64,000 nt of DNA from Rhodococcus sp. CH91 (GTDB taxonomy: Bacteria; Actinomycetota; Actinomycetes; Mycobacteriales; Mycobacteriaceae), in assembly GCF_022554085.1 (NCBI RefSeq), contig NZ_JAKFYR010000005.1, positions 1 through 64,000 on the forward strand, written 5' to 3'. This document shows, piece after piece, positions 1 to 8,563 of this stretch; the first letter of the stretch is position 1, and each line of letters starts with the position of its first letter. The notes under the pieces were generated by a model that saw nothing but the letters and a program-made list of their open reading frames with translations, searched no databases and was not told the DNA's origin. The translations under genes and the position numbers were made by a program.

Positions 1-2
1 AA

Positions 3-1061
3 CGCCATCTACCACGCCGAACTCATTCTGAAACGATCAGTAACTACGCCGCGGACTGGGAACGGTTCACCACCTGGTGCGCCCGGGAAGGGCATGTCGC
101 GTTGCCGGCGCATCCGCTCACCGTCGCCGCCTACCTCCACGACGCGGCATCGACGGTGTCGGAGGCGGGGGAGCGGGCCTACTCACCCTCGACGTTGGCC
201 CGCTGGGTCGCCGGCATCGGCTTCCACCATCGCCGCGCCGGCCATTCCGCCCCCGGGGCGGACGAGCTGGTCACCGCGACCCTGTCCGGGATCCGGCGGG
301 ACTATGCCGCGGCGGGGGAGCGGCCCCGGTCTCCGCGGGCGCCGTTGCTTACCGCCGACATCGTCACCATCGTCGAGAAGATGCGGGCGGACAGCGGCAG
401 TTGGGCCGCGGAGGTGTTGGAACGCCGCGACTCCGCCATTTTCTTGGTGGGGTTCGCCGGGGCGTTCCGCCGCAGCGAACTCGTTGCGCTCACCTGCAGT
501 GACGTGTCCTTGCATCGGCTCGATGGCCTGCATATCCGCCTCCGCAAATCCAAGACCGATCAGGAAGGGCGGGGGAGTATCCGGGCGCTGCCGTTCACGC
601 ACAGTCATGCGAGTTGCCCGCCGTGTGCGTGGCTGCGGTGGGCGCAGGTCGTCGCCGCCTTCGACGCCGGTGGCCGGCCCGCCGTCATCCGGCTGCTGCG
701 CACCGCCCAGCAGTTCGAGGCGCACGTGTGCCGTGGGTCGCGGCCGCGTATGGTGCCGGGCTCGCCGTGGTTGCGGGCGATCCGTAAGAACGGCAACCTC
801 TCCGACACCGCCCTGTCGGGAGCGGCGGTACACAAAGCGATCCGCCGCCGCGCCGCCCAGGCCGGCTACGACCCCGAGATCGTCCAGCAGCTCGGTGGGC
901 ATTCGCTGCGGGCCGGGTTCGTCACCCAGGCTTTCCGCAACGGCGCCAGTGCGCACGCGATCATGCGCCAGACCGGGCACACCACTCCCGCCATGCTCGA
1001 AACCTACGCCCGCGAACACGCCCCTCTCATCGGCAACGCCGTCACCAACCTTGGACTCTGA
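3..1061 (+). CDS. Tyrosine recombinase/integrase, 5' end outside the window
   Basis: Site-specific DNA recombinase of the phage-integrase (XerC/D-like) family, cutting and rejoining DNA through a tyrosine. The frame is open to the window edge, and the residues before the first internal start (TTG at 102) read like the core-binding domain (NYAADWERFTTWC), so the true start is probably outside. The catalytic set is visible: Arg in FRRSEL, Lys in RKSKTDQ, HSLRAGF as the HxxR box, GHTTPAM, and the nucleophile in ETYAREH near the C-terminus. It looks catalytically complete. It is followed 5 bases later by a second recombinase-like gene, so the two are probably co-transcribed. Its substrate site is unknown. 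Confidence 0.9.
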   Translation, partial: RHLPRRTHSETISNYAADWERFTTWCAREGHVALPAHPLTVAAYLHDAASTVSEAGERAYSPSTLARWVAGIGFHHRRAGHSAPGADELVTATLSGIRRDYAAAGERPRSPRAPLLTADIVTIVEKMRADSGSWAAEVLERRDSAIFLVGFAGAFRRSELVALTCSDVSLHRLDGLHIRLRKSKTDQEGRGSIRALPFTHSHASCPPCAWLRWAQVVAAFDAGGRPAVIRLLRTAQQFEAHVCRGSRPRMVPGSPWLRAIRKNGNLSDTALSGAAVHKAIRRRAAQAGYDPEIVQQLGGHSLRAGFVTQAFRNGASAHAIMRQTGHTTPAMLETYAREHAPLIGNAVTNLGL

Positions 1062-1066
1062 GCGCG

Positions 1067-2092
1067 ATGACCGATGCTGATCGGACAGTCCACCGCCGCA
1101 ATGATGTTCACGATGCCGACCTTGGTTTGCGCATCCCGAGTCGCTACCGGCACGACTGGGCGCTGTTCGCGGACTGGTGCTCTGCCGCCGACCACCGGCC
1201 CATTCCCGCCGCGCCTGAGACCCTGGCCATGTTCCTGCACGAGCACCCGGCCGCGGTCGCGACGCAGCGGCGTCGCCTGTCGGTGATCAACGCCGTGCAC
1301 ACCGGGCACGGCTACCCCGCCCCGGGGCGCACGGAGACGGTTCGCCGACACCTCGACACCACCCGCGCTTCACGTCTCGATCGGCTCGGCCAGCTACTGC
1401 TGCAGCGAGCAACCGAGCTGCCCACTTTAGGGTGGCCGAGTGGGCTGTTCGGCCGCCGCGATGCCCTGCTGCTGGTCCTCGCCGCCACCGGCATGGCCTT
1501 CACCGACATCACCCGGCTGCGCCGCCGCGACCTCCGCCTCGACAGTGGCGCCCTGGTGGCCACCACCCGCGCTGGTGAACGCTTCCGGATCGCGCCGGTT
1601 CCCGAGACTGGGGACAACCCGGCCGCCACGATCTACCAGCGCTGGGCGGAGATCCAGACGTTTCTCGATCAACACCCGGGCACCCATCTGTTGCGCCATC
1701 ACCTCACCGACCCGGTCGAGATCATCGCGGATCCGCTCGATGCGGAGCAGGCCCGCCAGCCGTTGCTGTGTCCGATCGACCGCTGGGGACACCTCCCACA
1801 CGCGCAATCAATGGCTCCGCAGTCGGTGTCGATGCTGGTGCGGGCACATCTGTCCGGCCGGGCCCCGGTACGGAAGGTGGTGCCCGTTCCTCCGCAAGAC
1901 GACAGCGACACCTCGGTTGAGCTTGAGATCGAGCTGGATCCGGACTACTACGACCGCGGTACCACCGCCCGGCGTCGTGACCACGAGGCACTCGAGGACC
2001 TCACCGACGTCTTTGGTGACATCGAACAACGGGCCGACGCCTTGTTGGATGAGCTACTCGCGATATTGGAGGAGCCGCAAACCTGCCGTTGA
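1067..2092 (+). CDS. Recombinase-like protein without a clear catalytic C-terminus
   Basis: A 341-residue protein whose N-terminus (SRYRHDWALFADWC, then PAAPETLAMFL) resembles the core-binding domain of the preceding integrase. The middle (RDALLLVLAATGMAFTDI, TRLRRRDL) resembles the start of the catalytic domain. I cannot find an HxxR box or a nucleophilic tyrosine in an ETYxxH-like context. The C-terminus is acidic and helical instead. It may be a non-catalytic partner of the upstream integrase, as seen where actinobacterial recombinases occur in pairs or trios, or a degenerate copy. The next frame downstream to 2201 contains LTLHYKRR, which could be a displaced end, so a late frameshift is possible. 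Confidence 0.7.
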   Translation: MTDADRTVHRRNDVHDADLGLRIPSRYRHDWALFADWCSAADHRPIPAAPETLAMFLHEHPAAVATQRRRLSVINAVHTGHGYPAPGRTETVRRHLDTTRASRLDRLGQLLLQRATELPTLGWPSGLFGRRDALLLVLAATGMAFTDITRLRRRDLRLDSGALVATTRAGERFRIAPVPETGDNPAATIYQRWAEIQTFLDQHPGTHLLRHHLTDPVEIIADPLDAEQARQPLLCPIDRWGHLPHAQSMAPQSVSMLVRAHLSGRAPVRKVVPVPPQDDSDTSVELEIELDPDYYDRGTTARRRDHEALEDLTDVFGDIEQRADALLDELLAILEEPQTCR

Positions 2093-2200
2093 TCGAGCAA
2101 CACACGGCGCACAGCGCTTCGGCCACGCCGGCGCGCACATTGCGTTGCATGCACGTCCCGAACTGACACTGCATTACAAACGCCGAGGTAGGACGAGGTG

Positions 2201-2440
2201 ATGAGCGAAGCCGTCATCTTCGACAGCTATTGCGGTGAGCCCCTCGCCTGGTGGCGAGTCGGCGACCTATCATCGGGTCCGAGTGGACCGGGCACGGCAA
2301 CCGGGGCGATTACCGAGCGTGTGAGCCCGGCCGACGAGGTACGGAAGTACGGTCCGGTCACCGAGATGGGGCTGGGTCCACACGACGGGTTCGAATCTGC
2401 CACCTACGGCGCCATGAAATTCCTCGCAAAGTCCCTGGAC
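2201..2440 (+). pseudogene. Possible truncated gene of unknown function
   Basis: An ATG at 2201 lies just after a purine-rich ribosome-binding site (GGACGAGG, ending near 2197). It opens a frame beginning MSEAVIFDSYCGEPLAWW and containing VRKYGPVTEMGLGPHDGF, which reads like real protein. The frame runs on to 2608, but beyond about 2440 it is antisense to a decayed transposase, so the gene was probably cut there. I do not recognise the family. It may be a spurious frame. Confidence 0.28.
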
Positions 2441-2975
2441 CCACGCCGTACCGGGTCGCACCACCGGCGAGTCGGACTTCGGTGGCATCGATCTGGTAGC
2501 AGTCGCGGGTCGAGTCCAGGCGAATCGTCGCTTCGACGACCGGGCGTTCGCGGGCCCGTCAACGATGAGTCCATGGCGACGCAGGATCTTGTGGATCGTC
2601 GCGCGTGAGGGAACGGTCCATCCTCGAGTGTCCCCTCGGGTGCTGCCGGTCGAGGCCGGCGAGGTGGTAGACGATGGGGTCGGCACCGTTGTCGTGACGC
2701 AGGGGCCATCGCAGCTGCACGATCTGCACTTCGACCTGAGGTGGAGGGTGGTGCGGGCAGCGAGAACGCCGGTGGGACCATGGGGTCCACCAGACTTCTT
2801 GCTCGATTCGTTTCTTGTGCCGGTAGGCAGTGACGCGGAATATGCCGTTGGTCTCGCACCAGCGCGCGAAGCTGCCGTCGAACACTCGGCGTCCCGAATC
2901 CCGGATCAAAGATGGCACACCAATCTGGTTGACCCGGGATCGACGTGCTGATGCAGAGGTGTCCCGCCAGGGCAC
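2440..2975 (-). pseudogene. Decayed IS481-type transposase
   Basis: On the minus strand, pieces of an IS481-family transposase lie in successive reading frames. An N-terminal helix-turn-helix-like piece (FARWCETNGIFRVTAYRH) is followed by DNGADPIVYHL. After a frame change comes GWTVPSRATIHKILRRHGL, then RRFAWTRP, and after another change RDCYQIDATEV, which carries the first catalytic Asp of the DDE domain. The rest of the integrase core is missing. At least two frameshifts and a 3' truncation make it inactive. It abuts the possible truncated gene on the other strand. Exact ends and terminal repeats could not be set. Confidence 0.62.
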
Positions 2976-3327
2976 CTGTGATCCACAGACGACGTCGGGC
3001 GGACGACCGCCAAATTCTCAATGCTCCTGTGAGTGTCGCCTCCCGTTCACAGGTACCTCTCGACCGGGACGAACATTTTGAGGATCTCGTCACGGTACAA
3101 GATCCGTTGAGCCTGGTGTACCAGGGATTCGTGCTCGCGGACGGTATGTGCGAGCCACCGCAACCACCGCCGGGGGTTCTGATATTCGGACTTTGCTGGG
3201 TTCGACCTAACAGTTGCCGTATTCAGTACTCAAGCACTGGTCTGGGCTATATCGCGACAACCAGCAGCATTGATTCTGCTTACTTCAAGCAATGACCGAC
3301 CGACGGTCACGTAGGTGTCGCCCCGGT
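2976..3327. other. Gene-poor stretch
   Basis: About 350 bases between the decayed transposase and the ferredoxin gene. The short frames here have no family-like sequence. It could hold further insertion-sequence debris, but I see no repeat end or promoter I would defend. Confidence 0.4.
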
Positions 3328-3525
3328 TCACTGGTCCGCTAGTCGAATCGCCGTCGCTGGGCAAGCATCGGCCGATTCCCGGACCGAGCTGTCCAGTTCG
3401 GATGCGGGGTTCTCGATCAACAGCATCACCACGCCGTCACCGTCGCGCTGATCGAACACTTCCGGCGCGTGCAGTACGCACATCCCGGAACCGATGCACT
3501 TCTGAGTATCAACGGTCACCTTCAT
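3328..3525 (-). CDS. [3Fe-4S] ferredoxin of the P450-partner type
   Basis: A 65-residue single-cluster ferredoxin that should pass electrons to a cytochrome P450. The ligands are visible as CIGSGMC near residue 11 and a C-terminal ACPATAI; the middle position of the usual cluster motif is not Cys, which fits a [3Fe-4S] type. The start at 3525 is chosen because AGAAGGAGA ends about 7 bases upstream; a longer frame to 3543 would read through this ribosome-binding site. It is divergent from the TetR-P450 pair rather than downstream of the P450, with two inverted repeats in the shared upstream region. Confidence 0.88.
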   Translation of the reverse strand: MKVTVDTQKCIGSGMCVLHAPEVFDQRDGDGVVMLLIENPASELDSSVRESADACPATAIRLADQ

Positions 3526-3542
3526 GAGAGATCTCCTTCTCA

Positions 3543-3573
3543 TCGTTCATATGCGGCGCACCTATATGAACGA
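3543..3573. promoter_or_regulatory. Inverted repeat upstream of the ferredoxin gene
   Basis: Perfect 10-base arms, TCGTTCATAT at 3543-3552 and ATATGAACGA at 3564-3573, with an 11-base spacer. They lie 18 bases before the ferredoxin start and about 100 bases before the tetR start. A second operator for a TetR-like dimer or a UTR hairpin are both possible. Confidence 0.5.
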
Positions 3574-3613
3574 AAACCATTGGCAGACATGCGCCTGTCG
3601 AGTACGGTACATC

Positions 3614-3639
3614 ACATCTCAGACGCGTGTCTGAGATGT
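3614..3639. promoter_or_regulatory. Palindromic operator before tetR
   Basis: Perfect 11-base arms, ACATCTCAGAC at 3614-3624 and GTCTGAGATGT at 3629-3639, around a 4-base centre. It sits 30 bases before the tetR start in the divergent region, the usual place for a self-regulating TetR operator. No T-run follows, so a terminator is less likely. Confidence 0.65.
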
Positions 3640-3669
3640 TCTCGGGGGCGCCGGAGCGCGAGGAGTGTC

Positions 3670-4386
3670 ATGCACGACATGATGATGACCATGCCCAAGA
3701 ACTCGTCCGACTTCTCCTCTCAGCCCGTTTCACGAAAGGAGCAGGGCGAGGCCACGCGACAACTTTTACTCACCACTGCAGAACGGTTGTTTGCCGAACA
3801 GGGCATGGCTCAGGTTTCGATGCGACACATCGTCGAAGCAGCTGGGATCGGCAACAATTCTGCGCTGAAATACCACATCGGCACCCGCGTAGACCTGGTT
3901 CGCGCGATCATCCGGCGACACGGTGAACCGATCGCCGCTCGCACCCGAGAATTGAGCGAACAGGTGCGCGACTCCGACGACCTGCGCGACCACGTAGCAA
4001 GCTTCATCCGACCGCATATCGAGCACCTGGCCGAGCTCGGAAATCCGAGCTGGCAAGCACGCTTCATCGCTCAGGTGGACGTCGACCCGGTGCTCCGTGA
4101 CGAGATTTTGACCGGCGCGCTGGTGCAAGTTCCGCGATACGACAAATGGTCCGGTGTGCCCGAGCTTCCGCCTGCCGAGGAGGCCCTACGGAGGCGGGCG
4201 GTGCGAATGGTCGTCCTGCACACCTGCGCCGCGGAGGAACGTCTCGCCGCGAGCACAGGAGTGCCCGCCGACTGGCACATGGTCGGCGAGGCTCTGATCG
4301 ACGCAGTCACAGGAATGCTCACCGCCCCCCGCTACCCCCGACGCGCTCACTTCGCCCCCACCGCACATGAAGGGAACAGTCCATGA
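3670..4386 (+). CDS. TetR-family regulator of the P450/ferredoxin genes
   Basis: A 238-residue TetR-family repressor. The N-terminal DNA-binding domain runs from about residue 20 to 70 (ATRQLLLTTAERLFAEQGMA, then SMRHIVEAAGIGNNSALKYH). The C-terminal half should bind a ligand; it is not diagnostic. The start at 3670 follows GAGGAG; a longer frame to 3469 would run back through the palindrome and the ferredoxin start. The stop overlaps the P450 start by ATGA, so the pair is translationally coupled. It probably represses itself, the P450 and perhaps the divergent ferredoxin through the palindrome at 3614-3639. Confidence 0.88.
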   Translation: MHDMMMTMPKNSSDFSSQPVSRKEQGEATRQLLLTTAERLFAEQGMAQVSMRHIVEAAGIGNNSALKYHIGTRVDLVRAIIRRHGEPIAARTRELSEQVRDSDDLRDHVASFIRPHIEHLAELGNPSWQARFIAQVDVDPVLRDEILTGALVQVPRYDKWSGVPELPPAEEALRRRAVRMVVLHTCAAEERLAASTGVPADWHMVGEALIDAVTGMLTAPRYPRRAHFAPTAHEGNSP

Positions 4387-5666
4387 AAGCAACTGCGACG
4401 ACCGCCCCGATCGGATCATTGACCGGCCGGCGACCTCTACCCCCCGAAATGTTCGAAAGGACCGGGTGTCCCTTCGACCCGCCCCCCGCACGGTTCCGAT
4501 TACAAGAGGAACAGGGCCCGGTCGCAAAGGTGCCACTGCTCAATGGCGCACACATCTGGCTGATCACCGGGTATCAAGAAGTACGCAACGCCATTTCCGA
4601 CACCCGCCTCAGCTCCGATGTGGTTCGCAACACCAACGCCATGTCCCTGACCCCGGAACAGGTGACGGCCGGCAACTGCCCCGCCCAGCCGGACATGCAA
4701 CGTGCCGACGGCATGTTCATCTTCATGGATCCTCCGGAACACTCCCGGCTACGACGGGTACTTGCCAGCCAGTTCACCGTGCGTCGCATGCGTGCCCTGG
4801 ATCAGCGAGTGCACGAGTTCACCGACGAACTCATTACCGCCATGCAGGACTCCGGCACCACGGCCGATCTCGTGGAAGATTTCGCGTTGGCTCTACCGTC
4901 ACTGGTGATCTGCGAGCTCCTCGGCGTGCCGTACGAGGACCGGGCCGAGTTCCAGGAACGGAGCGCGATCACTCTCAATATCAACAATACTCCGGAACAG
5001 CAGCGCGATGCTGGGATCGCACTGTGGGAGTTCATGCGCAATCTGGTCACCGCCAAACGCGCCGCGCCCGGTGACGACATGCTCTCGGGCATGATCAGTG
5101 GCGAATTGGCGGCCGATCCACCGCTGACCGACGCCGAATTGGTCGACATCGGCGTGACACTTCTCGGCGCGGGCCACGAGACGACCGCCAATATGCTTGC
5201 GCTGAGCGTTTTTGCACTGCTCGAACACCCGGAACAGCTCGCTGCACTCCAAAACGATCCGACACTCATCGACGCAGCCATCGAGGAGCTGTTGCGGTAC
5301 CTGTCGGTGTCGCATACCGGTCCGACTCGCATCGCGTTGGAAGACATCACCCTCGGAGGGGTCACGATTCCGGCCGGCGACACTGTCGTGATTTCGTTGC
5401 CCACCGCTAACCGGGACGAGACGCGCTGGCCGGAACCCGGCCAGTTGGATGTCACCCGCCCGCGCGACACCGGACACATGGCCTTCGGCTACGGCATCCA
5501 CCAGTGCCTCGGTCAGCAGCTTGCACGTGTAGAGCTGCGCGTGGGACTCATCGAACTGTTCAAGCGCCTGCCAGGTCTCAGGCTCACCGTTCCGGCCGCA
5601 GAGATCCCACTACGGACCGACATGGTGGTCTTCGGAGTTCATTCCCTGCCCGTCGCATGGGGCTGA
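4383..5666 (+). CDS. Cytochrome P450 monooxygenase
   Basis: A 427-residue soluble bacterial P450 that should hydroxylate a small organic substrate with electrons from a ferredoxin. The oxygen-activation motif AGHETT is near residue 261, the K-helix ExxR is in EELLRYL near 303, and the heme-binding loop FGYGIHQCLG carries the Cys ligand near residue 374. A distal MDPPEHSRLRR motif is typical of actinobacterial P450s. It overlaps tetR by four bases. The divergent ferredoxin is its likely donor; no ferredoxin reductase is nearby. The sequence resembles CYP105/CYP107-like enzymes, but I would not assign a subfamily or substrate. Confidence 0.93.
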   Translation: MKATATTAPIGSLTGRRPLPPEMFERTGCPFDPPPARFRLQEEQGPVAKVPLLNGAHIWLITGYQEVRNAISDTRLSSDVVRNTNAMSLTPEQVTAGNCPAQPDMQRADGMFIFMDPPEHSRLRRVLASQFTVRRMRALDQRVHEFTDELITAMQDSGTTADLVEDFALALPSLVICELLGVPYEDRAEFQERSAITLNINNTPEQQRDAGIALWEFMRNLVTAKRAAPGDDMLSGMISGELAADPPLTDAELVDIGVTLLGAGHETTANMLALSVFALLEHPEQLAALQNDPTLIDAAIEELLRYLSVSHTGPTRIALEDITLGGVTIPAGDTVVISLPTANRDETRWPEPGQLDVTRPRDTGHMAFGYGIHQCLGQQLARVELRVGLIELFKRLPGLRLTVPAAEIPLRTDMVVFGVHSLPVAWG

Positions 5667-6220
5667 CGCACACCACATCCGCCGGAGGTAACTCCGCACG
5701 AAAATTCGGGGCCGCGACCGTTGCGCTCCGCACGCACCCAGTCATCGGATCGGCACACTCCACGCGGCCGAGCCGGTACTGGGTGCGTGCTCTCACTGCG
5801 TCCGTGAGGAGCCTGTCCCGGGATGTCCGGCTCACCCGTGTCCCCGATCCTGCAGTCCGTTACACCCATTCGCAGCAACACTTCTGGGCGTTCGTAAACC
5901 GAAGTGGTTTCGACATCCGATCGGTGATTGACACATCGTCCTCCAACCTTTAACTTGACCACTGAGTATTGTTTCTCCGGGTGCAACGAAAATCTTGCAG
6001 CCTCGATCGACGGCACTGCGATGCACCTTCGAATGTCTTGTCGATGTTCGGAACGTCTTCACACCATGCAGTTCGTTGTCGTCGGGTTCGAGCCCGCGAT
6101 TACGTAGGACCACAGCGCACGGTCGCAATCTGCAAGTACCGAAAGGAGTCAGGTGGTGACCCACAGTTCTCGACGTCTGACTATGCCTGAGCCGGAAACA
6201 GCACAGTCCCGAGCAGGCCG
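5667..6220. other. Long intergenic region upstream of the Mo-hydroxylase genes
   Basis: About 550 bases without a credible gene; the short frames are arginine-rich shadows. It contains a possible promoter (listed separately) that would leave a leader of about 250 bases. I found no recognisable riboswitch or long hairpin in the leader. Confidence 0.5.
5928..5956 (+). promoter_or_regulatory. Possible sigma70-type promoter
   Basis: TTGACA at 5928-5933, a 17-base spacer and TAACTT at 5951-5956. It points toward the molybdenum-hydroxylase operon starting at 6221. The -35 matches the consensus; the -10 is only fair. Confidence 0.4.
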
Positions 6221-8563
6221 ATGACTGCTACCGAAAAAGACACGCGCAGCTCAGTCGGCACCCGTGTCCCACGGATCGAAGACGCACGGTTACTCACCGG
6301 CGCAGGGTCTTTCGTGGACGATATCGTTCGACCAGGCATGCTACACGCGCATTTCTTGCGCAGCCCCTACGCTCGCGCACAGATTCTCGGTATCGACACC
6401 TCGGACGCGCTCGCGCTCGAAGGAGTCATCACGATATACCTCGCTGCAGATCTGAATCCCGGCGTCCACGAGTTCAGATACACGGCAGAACGTGTCGTCG
6501 GCAAACCGGTACGTCCGCCGCTGGCCGAGGGCGAAGTTCGCTTCGCCGGAGACCCGGTAGCACTCATCATCGCCGAAGACCGTTACATCGCAGAAGACGC
6601 CGCAGAGCGGATAGTCGTCGAATACGAGCCCCTGACACCGGTAGTCGATTACGAAACAGCCTACGAGAGTGACAATCTCGTACACTCAGTGTTTCCGGAC
6701 AATCTGGCCGGCGAGATGGCCGGTCGACCGATGTCGGAATTGGAACCCCTCTTCACGAATGCCGCGCACGTTGTCGAGCAGACAGTGCACCAGCAGGCCC
6801 ATATGCCGATACCAATGGAAACTCGTGGCGTGGTTGCCGAATGGTCGGCCGCGACGGGCGATATGACGGTCTGGGCGTCCACCCAGTCGCCGCACGAGGT
6901 GCGGATGGTGTGTGCACGAGTCCTCGGAATCGATGAACATCGGGTACGAGTGATCGTGAAGGACACGGGAGGCGGCTTCGGACAAAAGGTGGTGCCGCAG
7001 CGCGAGGACATCTGCGTGATGCTCGCTGCCAAGAAACTCGGGTCCTCACTGAAGTGGATCGAAGATCGGCAAGAACATCTGATGTCCGCGGGAATGGCAC
7101 GCCAGGAGCATGGTACCGGTCGCTTCGCCTTCGATGCCGACGGAAGGATCCTGGCCGCCGACCTCGACTACGTGCAGAATGTGGGCGCTTACCCGATCAC
7201 TTCTCCGATGACTGCAGGCGCAGTGGTCGGCATGCTATTCCCGGGACCGTACCGAGTACCCGAGGCGACATTCAGAACGAAGTTGGTGTATTCCAACACA
7301 GTTGGACGCACAGCCTACCGCGGGCCCTGGCAGTTCGAATCCATGGCACGTGAAGTGGCACTCGACACCGCGGCGCGGCGCCTCTGCATCGATCCGATAG
7401 AACTTCGCAGGCGCAACCTGCTACGAGTCGACGAACTGCCCGCGACGAACCCCAACGGCATGCCGTACTCGAACATCACACCGCGTGAAACATTCGAACA
7501 GGCACTCGAGATCCTCGACTATCCTGCATTTCGAAGCGAACAGCATCTCGCACGCATGGATGGCCGGTTCATCGGAGTGGGAACATGCACGTATCTCGAA
7601 CCCACCACAGGAGCCACTGCATACCACGCCACGGAAGGTGCAACGATTCGCATCGAGCCCTCGGGCAAGGTCAACGTCTACGTTGCCGGCGGATCATGCG
7701 GAAACAGCCTGGAGACCACCGTGGTGCAACTGACCGCAGACGCGCTCAGTGTCGAGATCGGGGACGTCAACACGGTACAGGGCGACACCGCGGTCACTCC
7801 GTTCGGTGCGGGAACCGGCGGTAGCCGATCCGCGTCGATGACGGCCGGCGCCGTGGCTCAGGCCGCGGCGGTCCTTCGGAAACGGATTCTGGCAATCGCT
7901 GCGCACACGTTCGAAGTCGACACCGACGATGTGGAGTTCTCGCGCGGTCGGGCCACCGTTCGCGGTGTGCCGAACAGGGAGTTGAGCCTGACCCAGATCG
8001 CCGACATCGCATACTTCCAAGCTCAGACACTTCCGCCCGACATACCCTCAGGGCTGGAAGTCAGCGAGCGTTACCGGGCTGCCAGTCCCTTGATCTGGGC
8101 CAACGCGACCCATGTGTGCACATGCGAGGTCGACGTCGAGACGGGCGAAGTAACACTGTTGCGTTACATAGTGAGTGACGATTGCGGCCCCATGATCAAC
8201 CCCAACGTGGTCGAAGGACAGATCTACGGCGGCACGGTACAGGGCATCGGTGGCGCTCTCTACGAACATCTCGCCTATGACGACGCCGGGAACCCGATCA
8301 CGACGACATTCATGGACTACCTCCTCCCGACGGCCAACGAGACCCCCGTGATCGAACTGGGTCACATCGAAACCCCGGGCCCCGGCCCGGGCGGCTACAA
8401 AGGCGTCGGCGAAGGTGGAGCGATCGGATCTGCTCCGGCGGTGGTCAACGCCGTCGTCGATGCTCTTGCGCCCTTCGGAGTGGAAGTTGATCATCTGCCG
8501 CTGAGCCCCTCCAGGATCATCGACATGCTCGATGCCGCTCGCACCAAGGCGGTGAACAAGTGA
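6221..8563 (+). CDS. Molybdenum hydroxylase large subunit (xanthine dehydrogenase family)
   Basis: A 780-residue molybdopterin-cytosine-dinucleotide-binding subunit of the xanthine oxidase/CoxL family, which hydroxylates a carbon (often on an aromatic heterocycle or aldehyde) with water. Near residue 364 it has AYRGPWQ. This occupies the place of the active-site loop but lacks the AYxCSFR of true CO dehydrogenase, so CO is not the likely substrate. The catalytic Glu is in GVGEGG near residue 730. QREDICVML and GGGFGQKV are typical family stretches. Its stop overlaps the next gene by four bases, and the FAD and iron-sulfur subunits follow, so the three form one heterotrimeric enzyme. The substrate is unknown. 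Confidence 0.92.
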   Translation: MTATEKDTRSSVGTRVPRIEDARLLTGAGSFVDDIVRPGMLHAHFLRSPYARAQILGIDTSDALALEGVITIYLAADLNPGVHEFRYTAERVVGKPVRPPLAEGEVRFAGDPVALIIAEDRYIAEDAAERIVVEYEPLTPVVDYETAYESDNLVHSVFPDNLAGEMAGRPMSELEPLFTNAAHVVEQTVHQQAHMPIPMETRGVVAEWSAATGDMTVWASTQSPHEVRMVCARVLGIDEHRVRVIVKDTGGGFGQKVVPQREDICVMLAAKKLGSSLKWIEDRQEHLMSAGMARQEHGTGRFAFDADGRILAADLDYVQNVGAYPITSPMTAGAVVGMLFPGPYRVPEATFRTKLVYSNTVGRTAYRGPWQFESMAREVALDTAARRLCIDPIELRRRNLLRVDELPATNPNGMPYSNITPRETFEQALEILDYPAFRSEQHLARMDGRFIGVGTCTYLEPTTGATAYHATEGATIRIEPSGKVNVYVAGGSCGNSLETTVVQLTADALSVEIGDVNTVQGDTAVTPFGAGTGGSRSASMTAGAVAQAAAVLRKRILAIAAHTFEVDTDDVEFSRGRATVRGVPNRELSLTQIADIAYFQAQTLPPDIPSGLEVSERYRAASPLIWANATHVCTCEVDVETGEVTLLRYIVSDDCGPMINPNVVEGQIYGGTVQGIGGALYEHLAYDDAGNPITTTFMDYLLPTANETPVIELGHIETPGPGPGGYKGVGEGGAIGSAPAVVNAVVDALAPFGVEVDHLPLSPSRIIDMLDAARTKAVNK

